The translations under genes were made by a program, and so were the position numbers. This document shows positions 1 through 8,233 of a DNA stretch of 64,000 nucleotides, piece after piece. The stretch's first letter is position 1. Each line of letters starts with the position of its first letter. Under the pieces are notes generated by a model. The model made no database searches and had not been told where the DNA came from. It saw only the letters and a program-made list of their open reading frames with translations. The DNA is from Bhargavaea cecembensis DSE10 (GTDB lineage Bacteria > Bacillota > Bacilli > Bacillales_A > Planococcaceae), in the NCBI RefSeq assembly GCF_000348905.1, contig NZ_AOFT01000001.1:248001-312000 (forward strand). Direction: 5' to 3'.

Positions 1-1
1 C

Positions 2-403
2 GTACTGGGCGGCCTCGGCGGCGTGCTTGCCGGCCTCGGGGCACTGGCGATCCCGGGTATCGGGCCGATTGTCGCTGCAGGTCCTGTCGTTGCCGGACTC
101 ACTGGTGCGGCAGCAGGCGCGGGCGTCGGCGGACTTGCCGGCGCACTGATCGGCATGGGCGTGCCTGAAGACGAGGCAGAGCGTTACGAGACATACTTTA
201 ACGAAGGAAAGATCCTTGTACTCGTTGACCGCAATGCCAGCGTTGAAGACACGGGCTTCACGACGGGAGGCAGACTGGCAGATGAGACGACGTTCACAAC
301 TGGGCGTACGCGGACCGACGAATCGGCCGCCACGGATGACCGCTCGCTGCTTGATGACACGGTCGACCCTGCAAGCCGTGACCGGTTCAACGACCCGCTA
401 TAA
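2..403 (+). CDS. General-stress-type protein, 5' end outside the window
   Basis: The reading frame is open from the window edge to a stop at 401-403, so the N-terminus is missing. The visible part starts with a long Gly/Ala-rich hydrophobic stretch (about residues 1-45). Then comes an acidic segment, PEDEAERYETYFNEGKILVL, typical of the YflT/general stress protein 17M-type family in Bacillales: a glycine-zipper-like helix pair followed by a short alpha/beta unit. The last ~55 residues are polar, rich in Thr, Asp and Arg, and probably disordered. A hairpin terminator follows at once, so it ends its transcript. Family assignment rests on the look of the middle segment only; the biochemical role of these proteins is not established. 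I infer a stress-induced soluble or membrane-associated protein. Confidence 0.6.
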   Translation, partial: VLGGLGGVLAGLGALAIPGIGPIVAAGPVVAGLTGAAAGAGVGGLAGALIGMGVPEDEAERYETYFNEGKILVLVDRNASVEDTGFTTGGRLADETTFTTGRTRTDESAATDDRSLLDDTVDPASRDRFNDPL

Positions 404-422
404 TCTGAATAAAATCTGACAG

Positions 423-453
423 GACCGCTGCACATGGTTGCAGCGGTCTTTTC
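423..453 (+). terminator. Intrinsic terminator
   Basis: A 10-bp perfect stem (GACCGCTGCA / TGCAGCGGTC) with a 6-nt loop is followed by TTTT. It lies 20 nt after the stop of the upstream gene. Confidence 0.85.
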
Positions 454-500
454 GTGTATAAAAGCGGCCCGGGAGCGGCAGGATTGAAGGAAGAAAACGA

Positions 501-1247
501 ATGAGAGGGTGCGTCGTGATGTTTGAAGGCTGGGGAGAAGGGTGGGCAGATGTCCACTTCTGGGAAATGATTGTCCGGACGGTGCTGTCATTTGCGGCAC
601 TCCTGCTTCTGACCCGGCTGCTCGGCAAGAAGCAGATGAGCCAGCTGACGTTTTTCCATTACATCACAGGAATTACGATCGGCTCGATTGCAGCAAACAT
701 TGCAGGGGAAAGCGAGACGCCGTTCTGGAACGGAATGGTCTCACTTGCTGTGTGGACACTTCTGACGGTGCTCCTGAGCTTCATCACCCTGAAATGGGGC
801 GGCAGCAGGGTGATTCTCGACAATCAGCCGACCATTGTGGTCAGGGACGGACGGATTGACGAACAGGCGATGAAATCTGTTCAGCTGCATCTGGATGATT
901 TGAACATGATGCTCCGGGAAACCGGGATCTTTGCCATAAAAGATGTTCAGTATGCTGTTCTGGAACCGAATGGTGCGCTGAGTGTCCTTCAGAAAGTCCA
1001 GCAGTTGCCTGCCACCAAAAAAGATGTAAAGGCAGGTGGAGGCCATCCCCAGTACATGCCTTCGGAAATCATCGCGGACGGGAGAGTCAACCGGAAAAAT
1101 CTCGGGATGTACGGGTTGAGTGAGGAATGGCTTCTGGAGGAGATCGGCAAGCATGGGGTGTCCCGCTCGGACCAGGTGTTTTTCGCTCAATTGCAGGAAG
1201 ACGGTACGCTTGATGTCACGCTGAAACAGCCCAAACTGAAAAAATGA
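501..1247 (+). CDS. DUF421 (YetF/YrbG-type) membrane protein
   Basis: This is a 248-residue protein with three N-terminal membrane helices (about residues 20-100) and a soluble C-terminal half. The segment LLGKKQMSQLTFFHYITGI after helix 1 is the family signature (R/K-LLGK-x-x-x-S-x-L). The cytosolic part has the DUF421 fold and ends in a Lys-rich tail. The family is common in spore-forming and other Bacillales and its molecular role is not settled. Two starts are plausible: ATG 501 (GGAAG seven bases upstream) and ATG 519 (GAGGGTG upstream); the second begins MFEGWGEGW. The gene stands alone between two terminators. Confidence 0.85.
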   Translation: MRGCVVMFEGWGEGWADVHFWEMIVRTVLSFAALLLLTRLLGKKQMSQLTFFHYITGITIGSIAANIAGESETPFWNGMVSLAVWTLLTVLLSFITLKWGGSRVILDNQPTIVVRDGRIDEQAMKSVQLHLDDLNMMLRETGIFAIKDVQYAVLEPNGALSVLQKVQQLPATKKDVKAGGGHPQYMPSEIIADGRVNRKNLGMYGLSEEWLLEEIGKHGVSRSDQVFFAQLQEDGTLDVTLKQPKLKK

Positions 1248-1298
1248 ACCCTTGGACCTGTGAGTTAACCCTGCGTCCAAAGGTTCATTTTTTGTGCT
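1243..1298 (+). terminator. Intrinsic terminator overlapping the stop codon
   Basis: TGAACCCTTGGAC pairs with GTCCAAAGGTTCA (one mismatch) and is followed by TTTTTTG. The stop codon of the DUF421 gene is part of the stem. Confidence 0.75.
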
Positions 1299-1464
1299 GT
1301 AAAATAGGGGCAGTATGTTCCGTCCTAAATGTATAGCCAAGCATGGAAATTCCTAGATATAGCCTAAAAGTCATGGCCGAAAACTCCATCTTTTTCTTCC
1401 TATTCCACATGCTATATTAAAAATGTTCCACATAGTATGAACATTTTGGATAGGGGGAGAAATT

Positions 1465-4400
1465 TTGGAGGGGACAAAAAGGCGCAGGCTCACTTTATTC
1501 ATGATCCTGCTGATGGTCCTGTCGCTCATCATGCCGGCCGGTGCATTTGCCGAAGGGCTGAAGCCGGCACAAGGACAGGGCGAGGCACTCATGCAGCAAA
1601 AGATGGCGATTGCCATGCAGGACAAGTCAGGAAACGCACTGCCACAGTTGCATCCTGATCTGCAGGGGCTAAAAGGGCAGCAGGAAGTCAATGTCATCAT
1701 TCAGTTATCAGAAGAGCCCGTGGCGGTAGCGGAAGGCAAAAAGAAGATCAAGAAACTACCGTTCCAGGCATCTGACCGGGCCAAGCAGGTCCACGCCATC
1801 AAGGCAGAACAGCAGCGCGCCAAGCAGGCGATGAAAGCGGCCAAGCTGCTTGTCAAGGAAGGCTATGCCTACGAGACGGTCCTGAACGGGTTCGCGGCGA
1901 CCGTCAAGGCGGACGACCTTGAGAAACTATTGGATGTACCGGGCGTCAAAGTCGTCGAGCCGGATGTTATGCGCGAAGCGATGGAAGTGCCGTCCGAGGA
2001 CGGCCGGGCGGGTGTCCAAATGGACTCCACGAACACCTTCCTCGGGATCGAGCGCCTCTGGAATGAGGGGCTCACCGGGGAGGGGATCAAGGTAGGGGTC
2101 ATCGATACCGGCATTGATTACCACCACCCGGATTTCCGCGACAACTACGCAGGCGGCCAGAACTTCGTGCCGCACACGTCTAACTACGCGCGTCCGCGCG
2201 CTGACGATGATCCAATGGAGACCACGCCGCTTGACCGGCCGGACCATATGGCGGAATTCAATGCACAGGGTCTCTCATTCTACACTTCGCACGGCACACA
2301 CGTGGCCGGCACGATCGCGGCAGCCGGCAACAACGAATACGGCATCAAGGGCATCGCGCCTGATGTCGAGCTTCATGCCTACCGCGTCCTCGGCGCGTAC
2401 GGCAGCGGCGCAACGTCCTGGATCATTGCAGCGATCGAGCAGTCGGTCGAAGACGGGATGGATGTCATCAACCTGTCTCTCGGAGGCGGCAGCAACACAT
2501 CCATCTCCGCAGACTCGTTCGCCATCAACAACGCGATGCTCCAGGGCACAATTGCCGTTGTGGCGACCGGAAACTCCGGTCCGAACCGCGGCACGATCGG
2601 CACACCGGCCACTGCGACGCTCGGCATCGCGGTCGGCAACACGACGAAGCCGGAAGAAACGGTTTCCGCTGATGTCCGTCTGTCCGCAGGAGACTACGGG
2701 GCGGACGTTCCTATGAATCTCATGGCGACCACTTTCGGCGCCGACACGGCTTCACAGCTCGAAGGGGAATTTGCGGTCGTCGCCGTTCCGGGAACCGGGG
2801 CGGATGCAGACTATGCGGGCATTGATGTACGCGGCAAAGTGGCGCTTGTTGCGCGCGGCGCAATCCCGTTCGTGGATAAGATTTCGGCTGCGAAAAAGCA
2901 CGGTGCTGCTGCCGTGCTGATCCACAACTTCGCAGGCGGGTCGAATGCCCCTGATGCTTCCGGGACCTATCTCGGCAGCGACTTTGAATACATCCCGACA
3001 TTCGACATGAGCCAGACGGACGGGGAAGCCTTCCGTGCGGCGATCGGCAGCGGAGAAGGCACGGTGTCCTTCGGCAACGTCCTGACACAGATGTCCGAGG
3101 GCGACCAGGTGAACAACTCCAGCTCACGCGGACCGTCGACACCGGACTTCGACATCAAGCCGGACGTCTCCGCGCCGGGCACGAACATCATGTCAGCCAT
3201 CCCGGCATACAAGCCGGACGTGCCGGATGCCGACTACAGCAAGGCGTACGCGCGCAAGACAGGCACGTCGATGGCGACGCCTCATGTCGCTGGCATCGCG
3301 GCGCTTGTCCAGCAGGCAAACCCCGGCTGGACACCATTCGATGTGAAAGTGTCGCTTTCGAATACAGCGAAGCTTCTCGACACGGAGAAATATGATGTGT
3401 TCTCCCAGGGGGCTGGGCGTGTCCAGCCTTACGAGGCCGCTTTCCCTGAAGCGCTCGCCTATTCGTACGATACGGCAGACGCTGACGGTAAAGGAAATAT
3501 CGTGGACAACGTAAAAGGCACGATCACCTTCGGCAAGCTCCAGCAGGTTGCTGAAGGGGACGTTGAAGTATCGAAGACAGTCAAAGTGAAAGATGTTGCC
3601 GGAGCGGGCGGCGATTATACCGTCACCGTGCAGACGACGAAAGCGTTCGGCGACGCGAAAGTCACCGTCGACAAGTCGGACTTCACGCTTGATGGCGAGG
3701 AAGAACTCACCGTCACGCTGATTGCGCCGCAGGCGGAAGCCGAAGCGGGCGATGAGCTGCTCGGGTATGTCCGCATCACCGGTCCGGAAGCCGAACTCTC
3801 GCTGCCGTTCGCGGCCCAGTTTGGTCCGGAAAGTGCAACGGCAATCGAATTCATGGACATCTCTGGAACGGATCTGTCATTTAACGGGGACGGAGTAAAC
3901 GATTCCGCACTGCTGTCGTTCAAGGTCACGGGAGACCTCGGCACCAACATGATTGAGCTCTGGGATATCGAGGACCCTGAAGGCGGCGTTTATGAAGACG
4001 GCTATATCGGCTATCTCCATGCCGGCGAATCCCTCCCGGCAGGCTCCTATAGCCTGAATATCGGCGGAACGTATATGCCATGGGATGGCAGCGGGCAGGC
4101 CGCTATACCGGAGGGCGTCTATACCATCGACCTGACCGCCCTGACGGTATCGGGCAACCCTCCTGTGGTCGCTGACTACGTCGGACCAATCTTCGTGAAG
4201 TCCACCGAGCCTGTCGTGGAGGCTTCTGCGGACGGCACGACGGTCACCGGCCGGGTCATCGACAAGTATGTCGACTACAAGGCGGTCCTTGCGCCGTATG
4301 GCCTGGACTATGACCTGAATTCGAAGTTGAATGCCCAAATTGAAGTCGTCTCCGGTGAAGAAGTCGTTGCGACAGAGGCTGTCGTGCTTTCTCAGGACGG

Positions 4401-5016
4401 CAGCTTCACGGCAGATCTCAGCGGCAAGATAGGTGCCGGCAAAACAGCGCGGCTTTCCGTTAAAGACGCGGCAGGCAACACGGCTGCCACAGTGATCTAT
4501 TCGGAGCCTGAAACACCTGTGATCACGGTACCGGACGAAAATCTGGACGAGCAGCTCGGGAACAAATCTTCAAACGAAGTGGTCGTCAGCGTTCCGGAAT
4601 TTGAGGGAGTGGCGGAAGTGGCACTGACCGCGGCGCAGCTCGGCCAGATTGCGGACGCGAAAAAAGGCCTGTCCGTCCAGAGCGGCGACGCCGGCTTCAC
4701 CTTTGACAAAAAGCTGATCGGCCAGCTTTCCGCTGCAGGCGATGTCACCGTCGTACTCGGCAAGGAACAATCGGCAGAGGAAGACGCCATTTCGGAAGTC
4801 TACTCGGTCCATTTTCTGGATGACGCAGGCAACCGCATCGACACCGGCAAGCAGAAACTGGACGTCTCCATTCCGGTTGACCTGAGCGGTATCCAGAAGA
4901 CGAACAAGCTGACTGTCAGCGACAGCGACAGCGGCAAGACCTACAAGCTGAAAGTGAAGGGAAGCACCGGCACGTTCAAGGCGGACGGCCCGGGCACTTT
5001 CACGGCAAAGAGATAA
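1465..5016 (+). CDS. Large secreted subtilisin-like protease (S8, Vpr type)
   Basis: An 1183-residue secreted serine protease. The start is TTG 1465, with AGGGGGAGA six bases upstream. Order of parts: signal peptide ending near AGAFAEG; inhibitor I9 propeptide (about 55-170, with NVIIQLSEEP and VLNGFAATV); S8 catalytic domain with Asp214 in VIDTGID, His276 in SHGTHVAG and Ser602 in GTSMATPHVAG; a PA domain inserted between His and Ser (about 420-530); then Fn3/Ig-like modules including an SPNGDG-like segment (LSFNGDGVND, about 808-817). It has no SLH domain or sorting signal, so it should be released or loosely wall-bound. It is larger than B. subtilis Vpr (about 800 aa) because of the C-terminal modules. 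A second protease of this type lies at 50192. Substrates are unknown; degradation of proteins outside the cell or processing of surface proteins is likely. Confidence 0.92.
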   Translation: MEGTKRRRLTLFMILLMVLSLIMPAGAFAEGLKPAQGQGEALMQQKMAIAMQDKSGNALPQLHPDLQGLKGQQEVNVIIQLSEEPVAVAEGKKKIKKLPFQASDRAKQVHAIKAEQQRAKQAMKAAKLLVKEGYAYETVLNGFAATVKADDLEKLLDVPGVKVVEPDVMREAMEVPSEDGRAGVQMDSTNTFLGIERLWNEGLTGEGIKVGVIDTGIDYHHPDFRDNYAGGQNFVPHTSNYARPRADDDPMETTPLDRPDHMAEFNAQGLSFYTSHGTHVAGTIAAAGNNEYGIKGIAPDVELHAYRVLGAYGSGATSWIIAAIEQSVEDGMDVINLSLGGGSNTSISADSFAINNAMLQGTIAVVATGNSGPNRGTIGTPATATLGIAVGNTTKPEETVSADVRLSAGDYGADVPMNLMATTFGADTASQLEGEFAVVAVPGTGADADYAGIDVRGKVALVARGAIPFVDKISAAKKHGAAAVLIHNFAGGSNAPDASGTYLGSDFEYIPTFDMSQTDGEAFRAAIGSGEGTVSFGNVLTQMSEGDQVNNSSSRGPSTPDFDIKPDVSAPGTNIMSAIPAYKPDVPDADYSKAYARKTGTSMATPHVAGIAALVQQANPGWTPFDVKVSLSNTAKLLDTEKYDVFSQGAGRVQPYEAAFPEALAYSYDTADADGKGNIVDNVKGTITFGKLQQVAEGDVEVSKTVKVKDVAGAGGDYTVTVQTTKAFGDAKVTVDKSDFTLDGEEELTVTLIAPQAEAEAGDELLGYVRITGPEAELSLPFAAQFGPESATAIEFMDISGTDLSFNGDGVNDSALLSFKVTGDLGTNMIELWDIEDPEGGVYEDGYIGYLHAGESLPAGSYSLNIGGTYMPWDGSGQAAIPEGVYTIDLTALTVSGNPPVVADYVGPIFVKSTEPVVEASADGTTVTGRVIDKYVDYKAVLAPYGLDYDLNSKLNAQIEVVSGEEVVATEAVVLSQDGSFTADLSGKIGAGKTARLSVKDAAGNTAATVIYSEPETPVITVPDENLDEQLGNKSSNEVVVSVPEFEGVAEVALTAAQLGQIADAKKGLSVQSGDAGFTFDKKLIGQLSAAGDVTVVLGKEQSAEEDAISEVYSVHFLDDAGNRIDTGKQKLDVSIPVDLSGIQKTNKLTVSDSDSGKTYKLKVKGSTGTFKADGPGTFTAKR

Positions 5017-5024
5017 CCAGATCA

Positions 5025-5062
5025 AAACCCGTTCCGGGAAATTTTCCGGAACGGGTTTTTTC
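5025..5062 (+). terminator. Intrinsic terminator
   Basis: AACCCGTTCCGG pairs with CCGGAACGGGTT across an 8-nt loop and a T-run follows, just after the protease stop codon. Confidence 0.9.
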
Positions 5063-5145
5063 TGTGGAAAATAAATATTACAATATGATTACATTACCGG
5101 AAAAACGGAAATAGAAGAATACTAGACAGAAGGCGGTGGATACCT

Positions 5146-5763
5146 ATGGTAAACCCGAGGCGGGAAGTGGAAACTCTGCTGGAAGAAAAGATCCGTCAGC
5201 AACGAAAACAGGCACGGCCGCCGAGGCGGCCGAGACGATACAAGACTTCTGTTAGGAAAGCCGCAAGCTATGTCGTCCTGGACTTTGAGACAACCGGATT
5301 CCGTTCAGGCGCGGACCGGATCATCCAGATCGGTGCAGTCAAATACAAGGACCATGAAAGAACCGGCACATTCGAGACGCTCGTCAACCCGAAGCGGCAC
5401 ATCTCACCAAGAATCACACAGCTGACCGGGATCACAAACGACTCAGTGAAGCATGCCCCGATGATCGACGAAGTCATCGGCGGGCTGATCGACTTTATCG
5501 GCGACCTCCCGATCGTCGCGCATAACGCCGCATTCGATATGGGCTTCCTCTACGCCATCGAAGACCTGCACGGCATTCCCATCCCGGAATACACAGTGAT
5601 CGACACGGTCCAACTTTCCCGGAAAGTCATCACTGAAACGCCTGACCATAAACTCACGACGCTGAGCCGCTACCTGAAGCTGGAGCACGACGCACACGAT
5701 GCCGTCGGCGACTGCCTGGTCACGGCCAAACTCTATCAGCACTGCCTTGGCATCATCGGCTGA
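5146..5763 (+). CDS. DEDDh 3'-5' exonuclease (DnaQ / PolC-epsilon type)
   Basis: A 205-residue protein with the three exonuclease motifs in order: ExoI YVVLDFETTGF (metal-binding Asp and Glu), ExoII VAHNAAFDMGFL, and ExoIII HDAVGDCLVTAKL with the H-x-A-x-x-D arrangement of the DEDDh class. The first ~40 residues are basic and Arg/Pro-rich and may be a nucleic-acid-binding or flexible leader. There is no polymerase or helicase domain, so it is a stand-alone 3'-5' exonuclease, likely acting in DNA repair or on RNA ends. AAGGCGGTGG precedes ATG 5146. It is monocistronic, with terminators on both sides. Confidence 0.9.
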   Translation: MVNPRREVETLLEEKIRQQRKQARPPRRPRRYKTSVRKAASYVVLDFETTGFRSGADRIIQIGAVKYKDHERTGTFETLVNPKRHISPRITQLTGITNDSVKHAPMIDEVIGGLIDFIGDLPIVAHNAAFDMGFLYAIEDLHGIPIPEYTVIDTVQLSRKVITETPDHKLTTLSRYLKLEHDAHDAVGDCLVTAKLYQHCLGIIG

Positions 5764-5766
5764 ACG

Positions 5767-5791
5767 GCCTGCCTGTCCTGGCAGGCTTTTT
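5767..5791 (+). terminator. Intrinsic terminator
   Basis: GCCTGCC / GGCAGGC stem with a 6-nt loop and TTTTT, four bases after the exonuclease stop codon. Confidence 0.85.
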
Positions 5792-5814
5792 ATTGCGGCG
5801 GCTTTCTTGCGGTC

Positions 5815-5823
5815 TGATATACT
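5815..5823 (+). promoter_or_regulatory. Extended -10 promoter of the EamA transporter gene
   Basis: TGATATACT fits the extended -10 pattern TGnTATAAT with one mismatch. It lies 52 bases before the transporter start. A weak -35 (TTGCGG at 5793-5798) is 19 bp away. Confidence 0.45.
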
Positions 5824-5874
5824 TACATCTATGACAGACCATGCCTTGCAGGCGGAGGAAAGGAAGACCGGCCC

Positions 5875-6789
5875 ATGTGGAAGATTTATCTGATGCTGAC
5901 GCTCGTGATGTTCATGTGGGGGCTGAACCTCCCGATGCTGAAGTACCTGCTCGGGTATGTGGGGCCGGTCACGATGACTTCCCTCCGGATCTTCACTGCG
6001 GGCATCATCGTATTCATCATTCTCACGGCCATGAAAATCATCCGTCTTCCACGGCGTACGGAATGGATTTACATAATCCCGGGGATGCTGCTGAACGTCG
6101 TGGCGCATCACTACTTTCTGAATGCGGGACTGACGATGACCTCCGGCACGAACGCCGCACTGATCCTCGGTACCGGCCCGTTCCTGACTGCGGTGTTCTC
6201 CTCGCTGCTGATTCGGGTGTTCCCGTCAAAACTGCAGTGGCTCGGCGTCCTGCTCGGACTCATCGGGGTCAGCTCCGTCGTCCTGGCGGGAGGCGGGCTT
6301 TCGGATATTTCACAGGGGGACGTCTTCATCTTCCTGTCCATCGCCGTCCAGGTGCTAAGTTTCCTCATCGTCGCCAAAGCAGCCGCGACACTCGACCCGC
6401 GGCTGCTGACCGCCTACATGCTTCTGATCGGCGGCTCCACACTGTTCATCATCGGACTGATTGTGGAACCCGGTGAACTGGCCGCGTTCGGCGAAGTCCC
6501 GCCGATCTTCTGGCTGGTCTTCGGAATCAGTGCGCTGTTCGGTACCGCCATCAGCCACATGCTCTACAACTACTCCGTCGGCCAGGCCGGCCCGACCAAA
6601 GCGGCGATCTTCATGAACCTGAACACACTCGTCGCACTTCTCGGCTCAGCGCTCTTCCTCGGCGAAGTGTTAACTGTCCGCCACCTCCTCGGACTCATCC
6701 TGATTGTCACCGGTGTCCTCTTCGGATCAGGAGCGGCGGAGGACTTGTGGAAGAAGCGGCGTGCTAAGGAGGAGACGGCGAGGGATTAG
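5875..6789 (+). CDS. DMT-superfamily transporter (EamA)
   Basis: A 304-residue polytopic protein with ten predicted membrane helices, formed by two EamA repeats (about 5-140 and 150-290). The first helix is followed by the motif WGLNLPMLKYLLG, typical of this family, and the second repeat ends with an LLGLILIVTGVLF helix. The C-terminus is short and charged and should face the cytosol. Members export metabolites such as amino acids or related compounds; the substrate cannot be read from the sequence. GGAGGAAAGGAAG precedes ATG 5875. The 21-bp repeat array described separately starts two bases after the stop codon, with no hairpin terminator between. Confidence 0.9.
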   Translation: MWKIYLMLTLVMFMWGLNLPMLKYLLGYVGPVTMTSLRIFTAGIIVFIILTAMKIIRLPRRTEWIYIIPGMLLNVVAHHYFLNAGLTMTSGTNAALILGTGPFLTAVFSSLLIRVFPSKLQWLGVLLGLIGVSSVVLAGGGLSDISQGDVFIFLSIAVQVLSFLIVAKAAATLDPRLLTAYMLLIGGSTLFIIGLIVEPGELAAFGEVPPIFWLVFGISALFGTAISHMLYNYSVGQAGPTKAAIFMNLNTLVALLGSALFLGEVLTVRHLLGLILIVTGVLFGSGAAEDLWKKRRAKEETARD

Positions 6790-6790
6790 G

Positions 6791-6895
6791 TGAAACGTTG
6801 ATATAGTGGAGTGAGACGTTGATTATCTTCACTGATACGTTGACTAAGTTTAATGAGACGTTGATTAACTTCATTGAAACGTTGATTATCTCTTA
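6791..6895 (+). repeat. Left array: five 21-bp direct repeats (core TGARACGTTGAT)
   Basis: Five cores start at 6791, 6812, 6833, 6854 and 6875, exactly 21 bases apart. Cores are TGAAACGTTGAT, TGAGACGTTGAT, TGATACGTTGAC, TGAGACGTTGAT and TGAAACGTTGAT; the nine following bases are variable and AT-rich, often TAnnTTnA. The array begins two bases after the EamA stop codon and ends about 115 bases before the NERD gene. The same core occurs in inverted orientation on the other side of that gene (8075-8169). Confidence 0.95.
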
Positions 6896-6919
6896 TTCTA
6901 ATAATTAAAAATTCAGATA

Positions 6920-6948
6920 TTGCGTCACGGCTCTCCTTCGCTTATGGT
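6920..6948 (+). promoter_or_regulatory. Candidate promoter of the NERD gene
   Basis: TTGCGT and TATGGT are separated by 17 bp, 63 bases before the start codon and inside the repeat-framed unit. The match to sigma-A consensus is moderate. Confidence 0.4.
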
Positions 6949-7010
6949 AAAGGAAACAAAGTCGGACGCTTTTTATTTGCGTTCCCCCTCCGGCCGGAGA
7001 GGAGCTGCAA

Positions 7011-8090
7011 ATGAACTCGACTGACTGGGAGATCCATAGCCTGGAGCGCGCCGTTGTTCGTCTCCAACATCAAGAACCGGTTATTAACGAGCCGCATGAT
7101 GTGCCGACAGTTGAGGCGATGCTGGGCGTCGCCACCAACGATAGGAAGTTTAAACGGGAGAGAAGGCAGGCGTTGGAAGATATCGAAGCCATCCTTTATC
7201 GGAAAAAAGCAGGGAGGGTTGGGGAAGAGGCTGTAGAGCAGACACTTTCTGAAATGATTTTTCCCGAGGGGACGCATGTATTTAGAAACGCCTCACTGCT
7301 GATCAGAAAGGGCTACCGGGTCGAAATCGATGTCCTGATTCTCACGCCAAGCTTTGCACTGGTCCTTGAAGTGAAGAATATTGCCGGGACGCTCTTTTTC
7401 AACGAAGAGGAAGGGAAGACCGTCCGCATCCGGGAAAACGGTCAAGCCGATGAGTTCGATTGCTATGTACATCAGCTGGACCGGCAGATCAGCGGCCTTA
7501 ATCAGTTTCTGGCAAGCCATCAGATTTCGTTGCCAATCTATGGGGCAGTAGTCTTGGCGAATCAAAACACAGTCGTGAAGAAGCGGCCGGTCACGTTCCC
7601 GCTCCTGTACCGAAAACAGCTTGCGCGTCATTTCCGCTCACTTCGCTCTGACAATCCAATCCTATCTGCAGTCACAGTTAATCAGCTATCCAGACTTTTC
7701 GGCCCACGTGTGGAAGAACAGCAGGAACAACCACTGTGCATGGAGAGGGATCTCAGTCCGCTCATGTTCCGCCGAGGAGTACTGTGCCTTCAGTGCAATC
7801 AAAGAATCCTTGCTTACCAGGGACGGGGGTGGTATTGCAGGACTTGTGAAATACCGGGAAGAGAAGCGGTGCGCCAGGCGGTTGAAGACCGCTTGATATT
7901 GATCAACCTGGAAATTACCAATAAGCAATGCAGAGAGTTTCTTATGATTGGGCATAGTTCCCAGGCGACAAGAATCCTGAAATCTTTGGAGCTGAATAAG
8001 TTCGGTGAACCGCCTGGGACGAGTTATTACAAGATTGGCAAAGGACCGCTGAAATGGGCGGAGGAGAGTAGAAAATCAACGTCTCAATAA
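7011..8090 (+). CDS. NERD-domain (nuclease-related) protein with zinc ribbon, framed by inverted repeat arrays
   Basis: A 359-residue cytosolic protein. Residues about 75-195 form a NERD domain: IFPEGTHVFRNASLL, then EIDVLILTPSFALVLEVKN, which carries the Asp and Glu-x-Lys of the PD-(D/E)xK nuclease-like fold, then a VVLANQNTVV strand. A C-terminal Cys4 zinc ribbon (CLQCNQRILAYQGRGWYCRTC region, about 258-278, two CxxC pairs) follows, suggesting nucleic-acid binding. The start ATG 7011 has GAGAGG nine bases upstream. The last four codons and the stop lie in the first unit of the right-hand repeat array. The gene is AT-richer than its neighbours. NERD proteins are found fused to helicases, kinases and zinc ribbons and are presumed to process DNA or RNA; none of that is shown here. 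The repeat frame suggests the gene and arrays form one unit. Confidence 0.88.
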   Translation: MNSTDWEIHSLERAVVRLQHQEPVINEPHDVPTVEAMLGVATNDRKFKRERRQALEDIEAILYRKKAGRVGEEAVEQTLSEMIFPEGTHVFRNASLLIRKGYRVEIDVLILTPSFALVLEVKNIAGTLFFNEEEGKTVRIRENGQADEFDCYVHQLDRQISGLNQFLASHQISLPIYGAVVLANQNTVVKKRPVTFPLLYRKQLARHFRSLRSDNPILSAVTVNQLSRLFGPRVEEQQEQPLCMERDLSPLMFRRGVLCLQCNQRILAYQGRGWYCRTCEIPGREAVRQAVEDRLILINLEITNKQCREFLMIGHSSQATRILKSLELNKFGEPPGTSYYKIGKGPLKWAEESRKSTSQ

Positions 8091-8169
8091 AGATGTCAAC
8101 GTCTCAATAAACTTAATCAACGTCTCACTTTAGATAATCAACGTCTCAACAAACATCATCAACGTTTCC
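8075..8169 (-). repeat. Right array: five copies of the same core in inverted orientation
   Basis: Read on the plus strand the core is ATCAACGTCTCA. Copies start at 8075, 8095, 8116, 8137 and 8158, i.e. spacings of 20, 21, 21 and 21. The outermost copy has ...AACGTTTCC, like the outermost left copy (GAAACG form), while the inner ones have the GAGACG form. The first copy overlaps the 3' end of the NERD gene and supplies its last codons and stop. Confidence 0.95.
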
Positions 8170-8233
8170 CCTCGAGACAGTCTCTTCAGCTCATCTCGCT
8201 CATAAACTGACTGATAAGGAAAGGATGATCAAA

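Noticed and set aside
5077-5093. A perfect WalR-type box (TGTAAT-CATAT-TGTAAT on the minus strand) between the first subtilase and the exonuclease gene
   Set aside because: It points away from both flanking plus-strand genes, which are not wall hydrolases, and about 0.3 chance matches are expected in a window of this size. I keep it only as a note.
6791-8169. CRISPR array
   Set aside because: The units are only 21 bp in period with a 12-bp core and about 9 variable bases, too short for repeat plus spacer. The two sides are inverted, and no cas gene is present.
6791-8169. Insertion sequence with terminal inverted repeats
   Set aside because: The inverted sequences are multi-copy arrays, not single termini. 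The enclosed gene has no transposase domain, and I see no target-site duplication.
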